Positions 11,059-33,301 of a DNA stretch of 64,000 nucleotides are shown piece by piece. The position numbers and the translations under genes are program-made. Source of the stretch: Cristatella mucedo. Lineage: Eukaryota > Bryozoa > Phylactolaemata > Cristatellidae. How positions within the stretch are numbered: position 1 is the stretch's first letter; each line of letters opens with the position of its first letter. The notes beneath the pieces were generated by a model. It was not told where the DNA came from, did no database searches, and saw nothing but the letters and a program-made list of their open reading frames with translations. Location of the stretch: positions 1,429,501 to 1,493,500 of the forward strand of contig WPIO01000055.1 in assembly GCA_009760855.2 (NCBI GenBank), given 5' to 3'.

Positions 11059-12081
11059 ATGGAGAACGTAAAGTTCAGCCACATCGTCACTCAATTTGAC
11101 GGCAGCGGAGACTTTTCGGGCTGGGTTGAAAAGTTTGATCCGGTGGCAGAGATTCAAGGTATTGTCGTTGCCGACCGCCACGAATTCCTGCCCCTTTTTC
11201 TAATTGGCGGAGCGTTCTCCGTGCACCAAAGCATCGACGGGCAGGCGAAGAAAGACTATACCATCGTAAAAGAGGCTCTTCTAGCTGCATTTTCGGCGGA
11301 TAAATTTAAAGCTTGTGAGGACCTCACGACACGATGGCTCCAAGCTGGAGAATCAGTGGAGGTATACGCATCGATTTTGGCCCGGTTGGCCGGACTGGTG
11401 AGTGCGGCTGCGAAGGATGACTTGGTAAAATCCACTTTCGTCACCATGCTTCCAGAGGGCATCCGCAAACAGCTACGCGCGGCGTGTGCGATCGATAAGA
11501 TGGCGATTTCCGAGGTCGTTGTGAAGGCTCGAGCGCTTATGAGTTGCCAGGAGCCGAGCTACGCGGCCGCTGCTGAGGCACTAGGAGCTAGAGGCTCTCG
11601 CCCGACTCTACGAAAGCATTTTTGTTTTGCCCTGCAAAATGAAAGGGCACATAAGTCGCGACTGACGTTCGTTGCAAAGGCAGCGAAGGCTGTGTTTTGT
11701 AGGCGGCGACGACTCGCACCTAGCAGCGATATGTCCGGAGCGTCGCACCGATGCGCTGCCAAAAAACGAGTAAAGGGAAGCGCATGTTACAGCGCCGGCG
11801 CATTCCCCTGCTTGTCAACTCGACTGCCAACAATAAATGTTTTCAACAGTGGTCGTATTATGAAGGCGCTCCTTGATACTGACTGCTCTCGGTCGATTGT
11901 GACTAAATCGGCGCTACTTCGCGCTACCTTGGCTCGGCCTTATCCGGTTAACGAGCCAGAAATTGCGTTTAATGGAGCAGTCGCTCGTTGCCGGTCGGCT
12001 TGCCGCGTGACATGCTCTGTGCAGTGCATCGCAATAGAGCTGGACTGCCTCGTATCCGAGATCGTACTGGGTGGGGTATGA
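11059..12081 (+). pseudogene. Retrotransposon Gag and start of protease
   Basis: An open frame of 340 codons. Residues 1 to about 170 resemble capsid regions of Ty3/Gypsy-type Gag: an opening FDGSGDFSGWVEKF, then FLPLFLIGGAFSV, ESVEVYASILARLAGL and MLPEGIRKQL. At about 11615-11660 a CCHC knuckle (CKMKGHISRD) is legible only in another frame and ends in a stop. A second knuckle-like stretch at about 11695-11740 reads CFVGGDDSHLAAIC with one cysteine replaced by glycine. From about 11825 the frame enters an aspartyl protease in which the usual DTG active site reads DTD (ALLDTDCSRSIV). The frame is lost near 12075, within the protease. Confidence 0.82.
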
Positions 12082-12330
12082 TACGCTCCTTGGCATGGAT
12101 GTTGTGCGGCAGCTGGGAAGCGTGAAGATAGGCCCTGACGGCGGTGCAGTAACCTTCAATGGGCGGGGCAATGAAATCGGGGCACTGTCGAGCGACGTCA
12201 GTGTTTCCGTTAGAGACTTTTCGGCGGTGTACCGCGACGGAAAATGGGTCGTAAAGTGGTATTGGGCCGACGGCATGACTTCTACCGCCTTGGTAAACCT
12301 CGTCGAAGTTTACCACTTGCCCGCCGACTT
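12071..12330 (+). pseudogene. Retrotransposon protease C-terminal part
   Basis: After a frameshift the protease continues with GYDTLLGMDVVRQLG, the usual ILG.D-type C-terminal protease motif, and runs into linker sequence up to the inserted repeat at 12331. Confidence 0.7.
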
Positions 12331-12400
12331 ATAATAATGATAATAATAATAGTAATTCATTTAAGTAGCGCCCCAAGAGAACTTAATCTCTATTTGGGCG
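12331..12400 (-). mobile_element. Short SINE/LINE 3'-tail insertion inside pol
   Basis: An (ATA)n run followed by the hairpin segment GCGCC...AGAGAACTTAATCTCT...GGGCG. It is the 3' end shared by LINE-A and SINE-2 and breaks the retrotransposon frame between protease and reverse transcriptase. Confidence 0.7.
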
Positions 12401-12800
12401 ACTGCGATAAAGAGATCCAAGAGTGGATCCAACTCGGCTGGCTGAAGCCTTACGAAGGGGAGTGTAAGGCCTCATGCAGCTAATGGCAGTGTTCCAGAGT
12501 AATAAAGACAAAGTGCGGCCCGTTTTAGACCTCCGTGAGCTGAACCAATACGTTTCCAGCCACACTACCAACGGTGACGTTCGCAGCGAGAAACTGTGGA
12601 GATACCCTGTGGATATACCAGGTTTTCACTCACCAGGGGAGACGGTACTGCCTTACGCGGCTAGGCTTCGGATTAAATGTTGCGCCTAAGATAACGACCG
12701 CCATGTTAAATAAGGTGCTTTCTATGGACCCACGGGTGCGCGAAGGCACTGACTCATACGTGGGCGATGTAATCGCCAACAACGATATTGTCACGAATTA
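12401..12800 (+). pseudogene. Reverse transcriptase remnant
   Basis: Pieces in shifting frames: KEIQEWIQLGWLKPY, then VRPVLDLRELNQYVSSHT, then QGRRYCLTRLGFGLNVAPKI, then YVGDVIANNDIV. The catalytic YVDD box reads YVGD, so the second catalytic Asp is lost. The polymerase thumb and most of the connection are missing between about 12800 and 12830. Confidence 0.85.
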
Positions 12801-12818
12801 TTATATTATCTCTCTCCT

Positions 12819-13580
12819 ATGACAGTTCGGCTTGAAGCTAAGATCCCGGAGAAGTTAGTCGGAGGTCGTGTACTAGGGCTTCGCGTCGTCACTGACCATG
12901 AAGGGGAGCTTATGTGGGGCAGAGACAACGTTGTTGAACCGCTACCTCAGTGCGCGACCCGGAGGCAGCTTTTCTCTTGGTGTCAACGGGCCATTTTCCC
13001 GTTGCCGGATGGTTTCAACCGGCCTGCAGCTACGTAAATAGAGCCACAAAATACCTGTCGTGGGATGCCGAGGTTACGGAGGATGTCCTTCGGATGGCAC
13101 AGGAGATCAGCCGACGCGTGATAAAAGAGGATCCTGTATCCGGAGTGTGGAGTGTGCCGTCGTCACCCAGCGGACATCCATGGTGCCACGCAAGCAGCAT
13201 AGCGATAGGCGACTGCTTACGAATTGGAGGGCAGCCGGTTGAGGATGCCTCTGGGCTTAGAAAGCCAGATGACGTAGCGCATATAAATCTGGCCGAACTC
13301 GAGGCTGTCATTGATGGCTTAACTTAGCCCTGGCCTGGGGCCTGCACGAGATTGAGTTGTTTACTGACTCAGCCGCTGTGCATTCGTGGCTTCTTCGATC
13401 GCTAGTCAAAGGCGATAAGCCCACCCGTATTCGAGGTCTGGGCGAGGCATTGGTGTGAAGGGGACAGCAACGATACGCGACGTAATTAAGGAGTACGACC
13501 TTAGGGTGAGAATAAAGCTGGTGCGTTCGGCCGATAACAAAGCAGACCACTTAATGCGAGTACCGCAGCCATGGCTTAAT
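12819..13580 (+). pseudogene. Reverse transcriptase tail and RNase H remnant
   Basis: Readable blocks: IPEKLVGGRVLGL, WGRDN, LFSWCQR, YLSWDAEVTEDVLRMAQEI, NLAELEAVIDGLT, LAWGLHEIELFTDSAAVHSW and ADNKADHLMRVPQPW. The acidic residues of RNase H (E in AELEAV, D in FTDSAA) are visible. Several frameshifts and stops separate the blocks. Confidence 0.8.
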
Positions 13581-13599
13581 ACAATCTCGATTCTCCCAG

Positions 13600-14539
13600 C
13601 TGCTACTCCAACACAAGAAGGAGACCTGCGAGCGTTCCACGACTTGCATAACGTAGGGGTTGACCTACGTTGTACCTGGCCAGGCTCTGCTTTCCCGGCA
13701 TTTCCGTAATAGATAGAGGAATGGGTTGTTAAATCGTGCATGCGTTGCCGGTCTGTGGATCCGGCGCCAGTGTCTTGGAGCCGTGGACATTTTGACGTAG
13801 ATTCCAACTGGTGCCGCCTGGCTACTGATGTTACTTTCTTCTATGGAGTCAAGTATCTGACACTTGTCAATAGCAGCCCCAGCAGGTTTGTCATTTGGCA
13901 GAGTCTCCCCGACGAGACCTCGGTGGTCTTACACTTGGACGAAATATTCAAAGAAAGGGATACGCCGTGGTAAGTCTTCATAGACAATTTCTCCGGTTGC
14001 TGATTGAACGCTGTTCGCCAGCTTTGCGATCGTTGGGGGATAAACACAATGTATCGCTGTGCCCACTGCTCCTCTGGAAACGGTATAGTAGAGCGAAACC
14101 ACCAAACAATAAAAAGAATGGCAGCCCGGAGTGGACGGGACATAACGATGATGGTGTACCGGTACAATCTTTCTGCCCCCGCCGGCTCATCGCCTTGCCG
14201 TCAGCTTTTCTCGTACGAATGGAAACCTCCGATGGCTCGCGAGCCTCGCACAGAGAGCTCTTACGGAAATGACTTGATTCAGGGTTAGCCCGTTGCACCA
14301 ATCAGTGGCCTCAGGGGACAGTTACTACCTCGGCGGAAGGAGTTGGCATTGAAATTGGTGGAATCCGCAGCCACCTAGCGGACATCAGACCAGTACCGAT
14401 CGCCAACGAACTCCTCGACTCACACTTCGATGCTGGCCCCGGTAGTACGGCCAGAGCCGACGAGCCCGGCAGACGGCTACGGCCGAGATGTGGCCCGAGA
14501 CCGCCGGTGCGCTATGAGGACAACGCGATAACTGTTTAG
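13600..14539 (+). pseudogene. Integrase remnant and C-terminal tail
   Basis: Begins with an HHCC zinc region (FHDLHNVGVD, CMRCRSVDP). The DDE core follows: DVTFFYGVKYLTLVN, then FIDNF and the CAHCSSGNGIVERNHQTIKR block with its Glu. The tail (IRSHLADIRPVP, then an arginine/proline-rich RPPVRYED) ends at the stop 14537-14539. At least three frameshifts are present. Confidence 0.82.
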
Positions 14540-14615
14540 CCTTCTCGTTGCCAAAGAAGAGCAGCTACTTGCTGCTCTGCCTACGTCATGGACTGATCTC
14601 CAGATCAGGCGGGCA

Positions 14616-14843
14616 TGTGGTTTCATTTAATTGATGACACTGCCCCTTACCGCTGTACGAGTGGGCCGTGACACTCGATGCGGTATGCAGTCGGGACGTG
14701 CTATTGGTGATTGTTGTGGCAAGGGAGTCGGCGGCACTCCCGTGGGCTAGAGAGATGTGCTTCGCCCTGCTCTGTGCGAGGTGAAATAAACTGGGGGTGT
14801 CGGCTATCGTTTTGTGCTGCTCGCGACGACAACTCAAGCTACA
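14616..14843 (+). repeat. 3' LTR
   Basis: 228 bases, TG...CA ends, with AATAAA at 14785-14790. A weak purine-rich stretch (GATCAGGCGGG) lies just before it where a polypurine tract is expected. Confidence 0.92.
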
Positions 14844-14848
14844 CTATG

Positions 14849-15898
14849 CAAAATAAATTTGATTAAGCATACAATTCACGCTTTCTCGATACCTTTTTGC
14901 AGGGTAAGATTCCATTTCGCTTCGTCGTTGATGAAAAAAGCAAAACCTCTACTCTGAGGACCAGACAAGCATCTGGTCGCCAGAGAAGAGGTTTTGTATC
15001 TATGTTGCCGCCCCTTCGTACTGACAGCCAAACCAGTGAGTGCACTCGCATGAACACGTGGTCATGCGATCATATTACCGCCTACAAAACACTTTCTGCC
15101 AGTCTGCTGCTGGCTATCTCCCCTTCGGACAACCAAAAAAAGGCAACTTCACTGCCCAGACACTAGGCCAAGCATAACTGCCGTTGGGCCTATCTGCTTA
15201 AGAAGACTGCGACCTTGTAGTCCCACCAAGATCAGCCGATGCAGCTTCACCTTACTTTGTATTTGGCACTGTAACCAATAGCAGCAACAGTAAAGCAGCA
15301 GGCTGCTCCCCAACGAGGGTCAGCGCTTGCCCCCCAATACATCTGCCTGCTAACATAGTGGCTGCCAGTGCACCGCGCTATGCACAGCACGCGCGCTGCC
15401 GTGGGCCGACGACGTGAGCAGGCGATGAGAGCCAGGTGCCCAACGTTCGCCAGCGACGCGGCGACCTAAGCAAGGACACTTCAGTTGTCCGAGTCCACTT
15501 TCGGGGAGGCTCCACAGTGTGCAGTGCCTCGGTCATCGCCGTCGGAGGCTCCTCTGCTGTGGCTCGAGCAGTGGTATAATTGTACCCGTGTTGGCGGATC
15601 ATGGCTGTTGCACAATCAGAAGCAGTAGTACTTTGCAAGTGAGTTCAACCGATCCAAATCGGCCTCGAAGAAGAACAAGTTAAGATACGAGGAGGGAGGG
15701 GCTGCAACTCTCATCCGGCGAAGGCACATTCTACTATGACTAGATTTGTCATAGCTCCACCATGCAGGCAGCACCGGCGCCACCACCGTCATCACAACAG
15801 CTTAGGCAGGCCCCGGTCGCGCAGAAGGAAATCGGCCCGAAACTTCTCACACGCTTAAGGAAGCATTAAGCACGGTGCAGTGCCTGCCCATCCGGCAT

Positions 15899-15900
<2 letters not shown>
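14849..15900. other. Unassigned sequence between the LTR element and PPP1C
   Basis: Presumably contains the end of the PPP1C 3' UTR. No poly(A) hexamer in minus orientation was found near the stop, and no other gene was seen. Confidence 0.5.
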
Positions 15901-15979
<79 letters not shown>

Positions 15980-16014
15980 GAGAGAGAGGAGAGCGAGAGA
16001 GAGGGACACAGAAC
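15901..16014. repeat. (GA)n microsatellite in the likely PPP1C 3' UTR
   Basis: About 75 bases of nearly pure GA, followed by GA-rich imperfect sequence, start about 85 bases past the PPP1C stop codon. On the transcript strand this reads (CU)n. No AATAAA was seen between the stop and about 15200. Confidence 0.9.
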
Positions 16015-16098
16015 AGCACAGGGAGAAAACGTAAAATTTGTTGAAGACAATAGCTGGAGACAATAGCAAGATCCATTTCCCGCTCGACAGGCAGCGTG

Positions 16099-26966
<10,868 letters not shown>

Positions 26967-26979
26967 GGCAGCCGTTCAA

Positions 26980-28200
26980 CACAGGCTGATGACAAGAAGC
27001 AGGCGGCGGAGGGACGACGACTCGAAAAGAGCGGCCGTGTACAAAATGGCGCCACCTGGTCTGCCCAGGAGCGGCAGCCAATTTGTCGTCACTATCACGC
27101 CTCATTTAGTGCTTGGCAATAAAAAGTTTGCCAGTCTTGTAGATTTTAAAATATCTTAAAATGAATATGGCTCTCAGCTGACAGACAAACGAGTTTCCGC
27201 TTCAAGTACCTCTGCGCGCTTGACCCCGGGTCACGGAAGCGGACTGCTGCGGAAATGAGCGCCGTGGCGAGAACGCACCGCGACTAATCGCAGACGCCGG
27301 GTCGCTGGCCGTCTGCCGTATAATGCGGCGCCGTCCCGATCGTTACCAAACTAATCCCTTAGGTAACGCAGACCAGTGGTCACGTCGCCGTCGGCGTCTC
27401 GCTAACGGACAGTTGTTCTCACCGTCGCGACTTCTCTCGCGGTGGCGGCGCCGGGTAGCCTGCTTGCTGCAGCCGTCTGCGTACTGCCGGAGCGTGCACC
27501 GCCGCGCGAGCTGAGGCTGTGGGGAGGGCATTGGTGAGGCCGCGATGGGGTAAGCCGACAGATGTGCGGAGAGCAGTTTCCTGCCGCCTTCGGGGGGGGG
27601 GAGATTACGGAGGTTGTTAGGCCCCCAACGTCCTGGTGGAGCGAGTCGCCAATTTGGGGGATCGCAGTAGTCACGCTTTCCGCGCTGAAAGAGCTCGTCG
27701 CGGCACCACAGTTGTCGTCCGCGACTCCAAAGCGGACAGCTCGCTGCGAGAGCGAGCGTAAAGTCAAGCTACCAGGTGTACTATACGTCGCCAGCTCCCC
27801 ATCCCGCCGCCGCCGCGCCCCGCCCCCCCCCCCCGCCGTCTGCCAGCTAGGGCGGCCGGCACTCGCAGTGCCTGCGACTGCTGCTAGGGCGGCCATTGCT
27901 CGTTCGCTCGCAGCAATATTCTCGGCGGCGCAGCGCGGTCGCGGCAGGATCAATAGGAGCGCACTCCGCACGCTCTCTGTCGGGCTTCCAGTTGATTGGC
28001 CGATCGAGGCATGAGGTTTGACCGATCGAGGCACGAGGTGCGATCCGGCGATTCGGTTACCGGCGCCGAAGTTCGACGAACTTGAAGGGGCCGAGTTGGG
28101 CCGGACGTTGCGACGCTAAAAAGGGGCGGCTGAAGCGTGTCCGCACGCGAGACGGCATCGCAGCCAGCGGTGGACGCCTCGCTAAACGCGAACTCCTGGA
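26980..28200. promoter_or_regulatory. GC/CpG-rich block upstream of PPP1C
   Basis: This stretch is far richer in C, G and CpG than its surroundings. It holds a 10-G run (27592-27601), a 12-C run (27823-27834) and a CAAAATGGCGCC motif (27042-27053) resembling a YY1 site. It sits directly 5' of the PPP1C start codon, so the promoter and 5' leader probably lie here. Long overlapping open frames on both strands (27402-28034 minus, 27562-28014 plus) match nothing I know and are probably a by-product of the base composition. No TATA box was identified. Confidence 0.55.
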
Positions 28201-28609
28201 TAGAGAGCTCTGAGCTTGTAATTAAGAGGAGAAGCGGCGAGGTCGTCGCCGTCGAGTGCTGGCAGTACGAGCGTCATTCATTCATTGATGACCGCTAGGC
28301 TTTTGGCCGATTTAAATCAAGACCGTTAGCATGGCGAGCCGTCACATTCTAGTTCTTCTCTCCGGAATAATTGCGGGACGCTTTATGCGGTGGCTAGCTA
28401 AGGCCTGTGGAATAATAATAATAATAATAATAATGATAAGACTGCAAAGGAATAAGGAAGAGCCTACGGGACTGGATTAAGGACGCGCGCATGCGCGGTG
28501 CGACTGGCCGGATGCTCCGGGTGAACGTGGGCTAGCGGAATGGCTGAACGGCCTTCTGCTCGGCCGCAGCGATCGGATCGGCCATTCGATCTTATGCTGT
28601 TCGGACAAC

Positions 28610-28860
28610 GAAATTGAAAACGCATTCATTTATCAAAGCATTTAGTGGGTCCATGCGATTCGTGCTTTGTGTGCTTATGGGTGCTGACACTGTGCCTGCT
28701 GTCACTAACCACATTTGCATGCTGGCCTGGTGTGTGTCACCTCTAAACATGTTATGCTTGTTGTCACTGAGCATGCCATCACTAATCATTCGATCGTGCT
28801 TCCTTTGCAGCAATTGTAAAGTGCCTAGAAAGAGACTGGGTTCCCTGAGGGAATCCGCCG
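28610..28860 (+). mobile_element. LINE-A 3' UTR fragment
   Basis: GCATTTAGTGGGTCCATGCG through to GCCTAGAAAGAGACTGGG; the hairpin's last arm and tail are lost. Confidence 0.82.
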
Positions 28861-28869
28861 ACTAGGACG

Positions 28870-30084
28870 TTCGCGGCTGCCGCTACACGGCCTGGTTACT
28901 TAGATCAAACTAGGGCGTCGTTCAATGGAAATCAGTCTGCAAATGCTGATTCAATTACATTCAAGGGAATTTAAGGTGAACTCAACTTTTCGTTTATATC
29001 TTTATAACTTGAGATTCGTTTTGGCGAACGGTATGTCATAGCGGGCCAGGGTCTAGTACGGCCGCCGAATCGGAGCTGTCGTGGACATGTTCTGTTAATG
29101 CTATCTAAGGGTTTTCTAAGGTTAATATATTCCTAAAGATCTGTATTTGAATAGTCATTGTTTTTGTGCGATTCATAGCGCTGGCGTAGTTTTCATCTAG
29201 CTTACGTAGATAAACCCTGAAAAGAAACGCAGCATTGCCACGGTTTTCAACTCCAACCTTGACGTAGATGTCATATCTCTGATGTTAGTCGATCGATCAA
29301 TTTGAAATTTGGAATGTGCAATCTACTGCGCTTGCACATCATTCCAGCTGTCCCTCATTCACAATAAACTTTAGCAGATATACTGGTTTTGATCAAGAAC
29401 TGGCTGTGCTTGTCATGCTAAGCGTTGTCATAACTTCACCCACATGTCCTGAAAATGTCACCGAAAGACTAATCCGATCAGCGTGAAATTTGAATTATAC
29501 ACTCATAGGTAGGTGTTTTTTTAAAGTTGAATGACGGTAAACCGAATAACATGCGTTTGATTGCCATCACTTGCATACGTTGACAGCTTCAGTTGTCTTC
29601 TCTTGAGTGTTTTCCCAACAGTAGTACTGTGTACTGTACCTTATCAATTCTACAGCTCGGCTAAAACCCCACCGATTGACGCGAAGTTTAGAATGTAATT
29701 TGGCTCCGCCTGCCTTCATATTTCTAATCGCTCATAGTTGCATCATAGGTCAGTACGTAAAAGTTGCGTTTGTCTCAAATGTCATTACACTTTGATTTTG
29801 ATGACTTCTAAAAGTTGAACCGTCGGACTTTTTTCATTTCCGCAGAGAAGTTCAGAATGCGACGCCAAATTTCTTCTAATTTTGAGGGGGTTTCGCATAT
29901 GCGTCCAGCTCCTGGTTATGTTCATTGGATAATACGGCCGTGTTTTCTGAGGTTCAGTGGAAAACTTGATCTTGGCTCTTACAGGTCTTCAGAAGATCAA
30001 CATGACATCTATGGTTACATCAATCCATAGCTTATGTTACCCTTATTGTACTCATTTTGTTGAGCGCCCCGCGGTTACACATAC
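28870..30084. other. Unassigned sequence containing the periodic motif
   Basis: No gene recognised. The periodic element at 29285-29870 is the only structure seen. Confidence 0.5.
29285..29870 (+). repeat. Degenerate repeat with about 180-200-base period
   Basis: A motif of the form GATCxAyxxGAAATTTGxAATG recurs at about 29290-29322, 29467-29502, 29665-29699 and, weakly, 29841-29864. Each is preceded by GTCATA-, AACTTC- or AAAGTTGA-like words. The unit is too diverged to define by eye. Confidence 0.45.
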
Positions 30085-30160
30085 GTGCTTCCTTTACAGC
30101 GTATGTAGACTGCCTAGAAAGAGATTATGCTCTCTCGCTATCGCTATACAAATGCATTGT
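30085..30160 (+). mobile_element. LINE-A 3'-end scrap
   Basis: TTCCTTTACAGCGTATGTAG followed by the hairpin's left part (CTGCCTAGAAAGAGATTATG) and a decayed right part. Confidence 0.5.
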
Positions 30161-30227
30161 TATTATCTTAATCCTTATCTCCGGAAGACGTATGGGACAT
30201 TTTACGTGGCGGCTAGCTAAGGGTCTA

Positions 30228-30440
30228 GGAATAATAATAATAATGATAATAACAAAAGGTCATTTTACAGCACTAAGAAAAATTAATCTCTAACTATATG
30301 CTTTACAACTAGCTTCCAGAAAATCAATACCCGTGGGCTTAGTGACACACGGTATCAACCACGCAAAAGCAAACTGCAGATACCATGCCTAGGCCAGCAT
30401 GCTAAAGCAAACACGACGACACTCATGGTCACTGGTTAGT
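30228..30440 (-). mobile_element. Possible LINE-C 3' end
   Basis: (AATAAT)n followed by CAGCACTAAGAAAAATTAAT and TGCTTTACAACT, resembling the copies at 9470 and 38690. Confidence 0.5.
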
Positions 30441-31177
30441 AATCCCTCTGGCTAGGAACAGGCGCTGAATTGTGCGCGAATATACGCACGCGAAAAGCTG
30501 AAGGTGAAGCAAAACAAGGCGAATCCACTGTAGGGCAGAGGAAGCTGACGGGAACAGATGCGCGTTTAGCTGAGACTTTGAAGGCGTAAAGTTGTCATAG
30601 GTAACCGGTGACCGTAGCAGAAAGCTCCCGTCCCAGACTTTCCAGGCTTTTCCGTCTTTCCAGGCTTTCCGCCCAGGCTTTCTTCCGCTACCTTCCGGCA
30701 AGATCAGCAGCTCTCTCTCTTCCAGCGAAGAACTTCCTGCCACGTCCACCGGCCGGTGCGGACGCTATCCACTCGCTCTCGCTCCTCGCTCTCGCTCCTC
30801 GCTCTCACTTTCTCTTCTCTTCTCTCCGCACGCTTCGGAGCTGCGTCCTACGACGGACGGCTACCGCTACGTCCGTAAGTACGCTCGCTCGCCTCGCGTT
30901 TGCCTGCGTACACGATGCGCCTACACCCGTCGTCGTCGTCAGTGCCACAACTTGCTGCTTGTGGGGGCTTCTTTCTTCTTTGCGCTGCCATCTTTGAGCC
31001 CCCGAGCCCCCCCCCCCTCCACACAACGCTCCACAGCCTGGCCGTGTCCGCTGAGTGGGCGGTTTGGTTAATCAACGGCTACGCTGGTTGGTCATGTGAC
31101 CGTATCGGCCACGCAGCTGCCATTTTCACTTTCTGCTTATCCACCAGCCTGTGCGAACTCTATTCTTCTGTCTGTCA
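30441..31177. other. Unassigned, pyrimidine-rich then GC-rich
   Basis: 30640-30840 is rich in CTTTCC and CTCGCT words. No coding exon recognised. Confidence 0.5.
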
Positions 31178-31800
<623 letters not shown>

Positions 31801-32284
31801 CACGCCTCGTGCTCTGAAGCAATATACCCGACGGCTGCAATACCAGTATGTAAGCCCGGCCTGCGTCGCCTGCAGTGTGACATCTACAGCGCGTGTGGGG
31901 GGGGGGAGGTTCGCCATTCATAAATCTCTTCGTTTCGCCGTACGCGGGCTCCCGTACATGCTCTGCAAAAGTCTTCAACCGTCAATGACCAACTTGACGT
32001 CTAAGCGGCGGTCGACTCGCACACGTCGCCATTGCAGTGGAAGACGAGGAGCGCCACGCTCGACGGAGACCTTCGCGGTGGCGAAGGCTACGCGCGCTGT
32101 GGGCGGCGTCATCCACCGAATGGAGCATTGGCTCGCAGAAGCATTCTCGTTACAGGACAGCTTCAAACAGGGCCGAAGCGGCACTTTTGTCTATGAGACC
32201 GAGGCTAGCGCCACATTTCCTCTAGTATTCTGAGCCAGTTAACGTATCTCCGTACGCAAATCGATAAAGCCACTGAGGACTGAG
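31801..32284. other. Unassigned sequence
   Basis: An open frame continues from the (CT)n tract to 32233 but shows no domain. Confidence 0.5.
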
Positions 32285-32571
32285 TGGGTATTTCGCTTGA
32301 GAGTTTCCTGCAGGGCACCGAATGCGAACTGGATGATGAAACCAAAAGCTTCAGCGGCTTTCGGTATCGTCTCCCGCATCAAAGAGAAAGCGGTAAGCTT
32401 AGCCGAGTCAGGATGGCAGTCGTGGAAGTGGTTAACATGGAAGTAGCAGCTCATGATGGCTAGAAAAGATGTGCCACGCTCGGCAGAATGGGAGATGTCG
32501 TTGCCTAAGAACTGTGGAAGTAAGCTCTATAGTCTAGGACCGGCAGAGCAGCAGTATCTATTGCCAACAAT
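32285..32571 (-). mobile_element. LINE-B fragment, left half
   Basis: Matches the LINE-B coding tail and RT C-terminus in reverse (AGTCAGGATGGCAGT..., GAACTGTGGAAGTAAGCTCT). Interrupted at 32572. Confidence 0.72.
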
Positions 32572-33297
32572 TGTACCCAGGCTAGGCTCGGTTGGCTTGG
32601 ACCGGGCGGCTATAATGAGGGTAAGTGTCACCGGCTAAGCCGGGGTCGGATCTACGGCATGGCCGGATCTGCGCTAACGTGAGGTCACCGGGGTTCTTAG
32701 GGTTGGAGAAGTTGGCCGAACGAGTCGTGGTGTTGGAGGCTCCCGGTCTCGCCGAGTTATGCACCTGGATGGTTGCAGGCGTGCTCCGGCGATACGGCCA
32801 CGCACGCAAGGCGACAAGTACCAAAGGCCCGAGTGGAGCTGGATAGCACGCTCGTTGTTGAGACTTGTATATTCCGCGTTCCCCGTGTAGCGTGTACGTG
32901 ACCCCCCCCGTGTGTTGACGTCTTTCGGCGGAAGCTCTCGACTGTTGGGGATGGCTGCTCCGTCTATCCCAGAATACTTAGCTAGCCGGGTCTTGTACGG
33001 CGTATGCTTGTACTTGTGTTACGGAGGCCGGCGACGGTGTGACGGTGGAAGCCGACTGACCAACTAACGAGTTTGTTTTCGCTTGCTGCGTCGTCTTGCG
33101 CCCCCATAGTGTACTGTGTATAGGACCCTCCCTGTAGACTTGTTTAGTTCCCCTGTTGTTGTTGGCGCATGCGTTATTATAAAGAGGTTTAACCTGACGG
33201 CCGCTCGTCTTCGAAAGCTCAGCGGCGAGCGGCAGCGTAGCCGGTGTATAGCGGGGTTTGGTGGGAGCTAGCCTTTGACCCCGGGAACTCTGCTACA
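32572..33297 (+). mobile_element. Probable solo LTR inserted in a LINE-B copy
   Basis: A 726-base GC-rich block with TG...TACA ends interrupts a LINE-B fragment whose two halves lie at 32285-32571 and 33302-33600. The bases CAAT flank both ends (32568-32571 and 33298-33301). A TATAAA (33178-33183) lies in the right part, as in LTR promoters. It has no coding frame. The LINE halves also lack about 40 bases across the junction, so a deletion or an unrelated element is possible. Confidence 0.55.
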
Positions 33298-33301
33298 CAA
33301 T

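Larger units (their letters stand above)
10796..14843 (+). mobile_element. Complete but inactive LTR retrotransposon with 5-base target duplication
   Basis: Two related LTRs (10796-11042 and 14616-14843), each beginning TGTGG and ending TACA, enclose degenerate gag and pol. The base block CTATG lies immediately outside both ends (10791-10795 and 14844-14848), a 5-base target duplication. Domain order from left: Gag capsid-like, decayed zinc knuckles, protease, reverse transcriptase, RNase H, integrase. That is the Ty3/Gypsy order. There is no envelope frame. Frameshifts, stops and active-site changes show that it is dead. The Gag start codon lies only 16 bases after the LTR and no TGG-type primer-binding site is visible. 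Confidence 0.9.

Noticed and set aside
27402-28034. Overlapping 210-codon minus and 150-codon plus frames
   Set aside because: They lie in very GC-rich DNA where stops are rare; neither shows a domain and they overlap on opposite strands.
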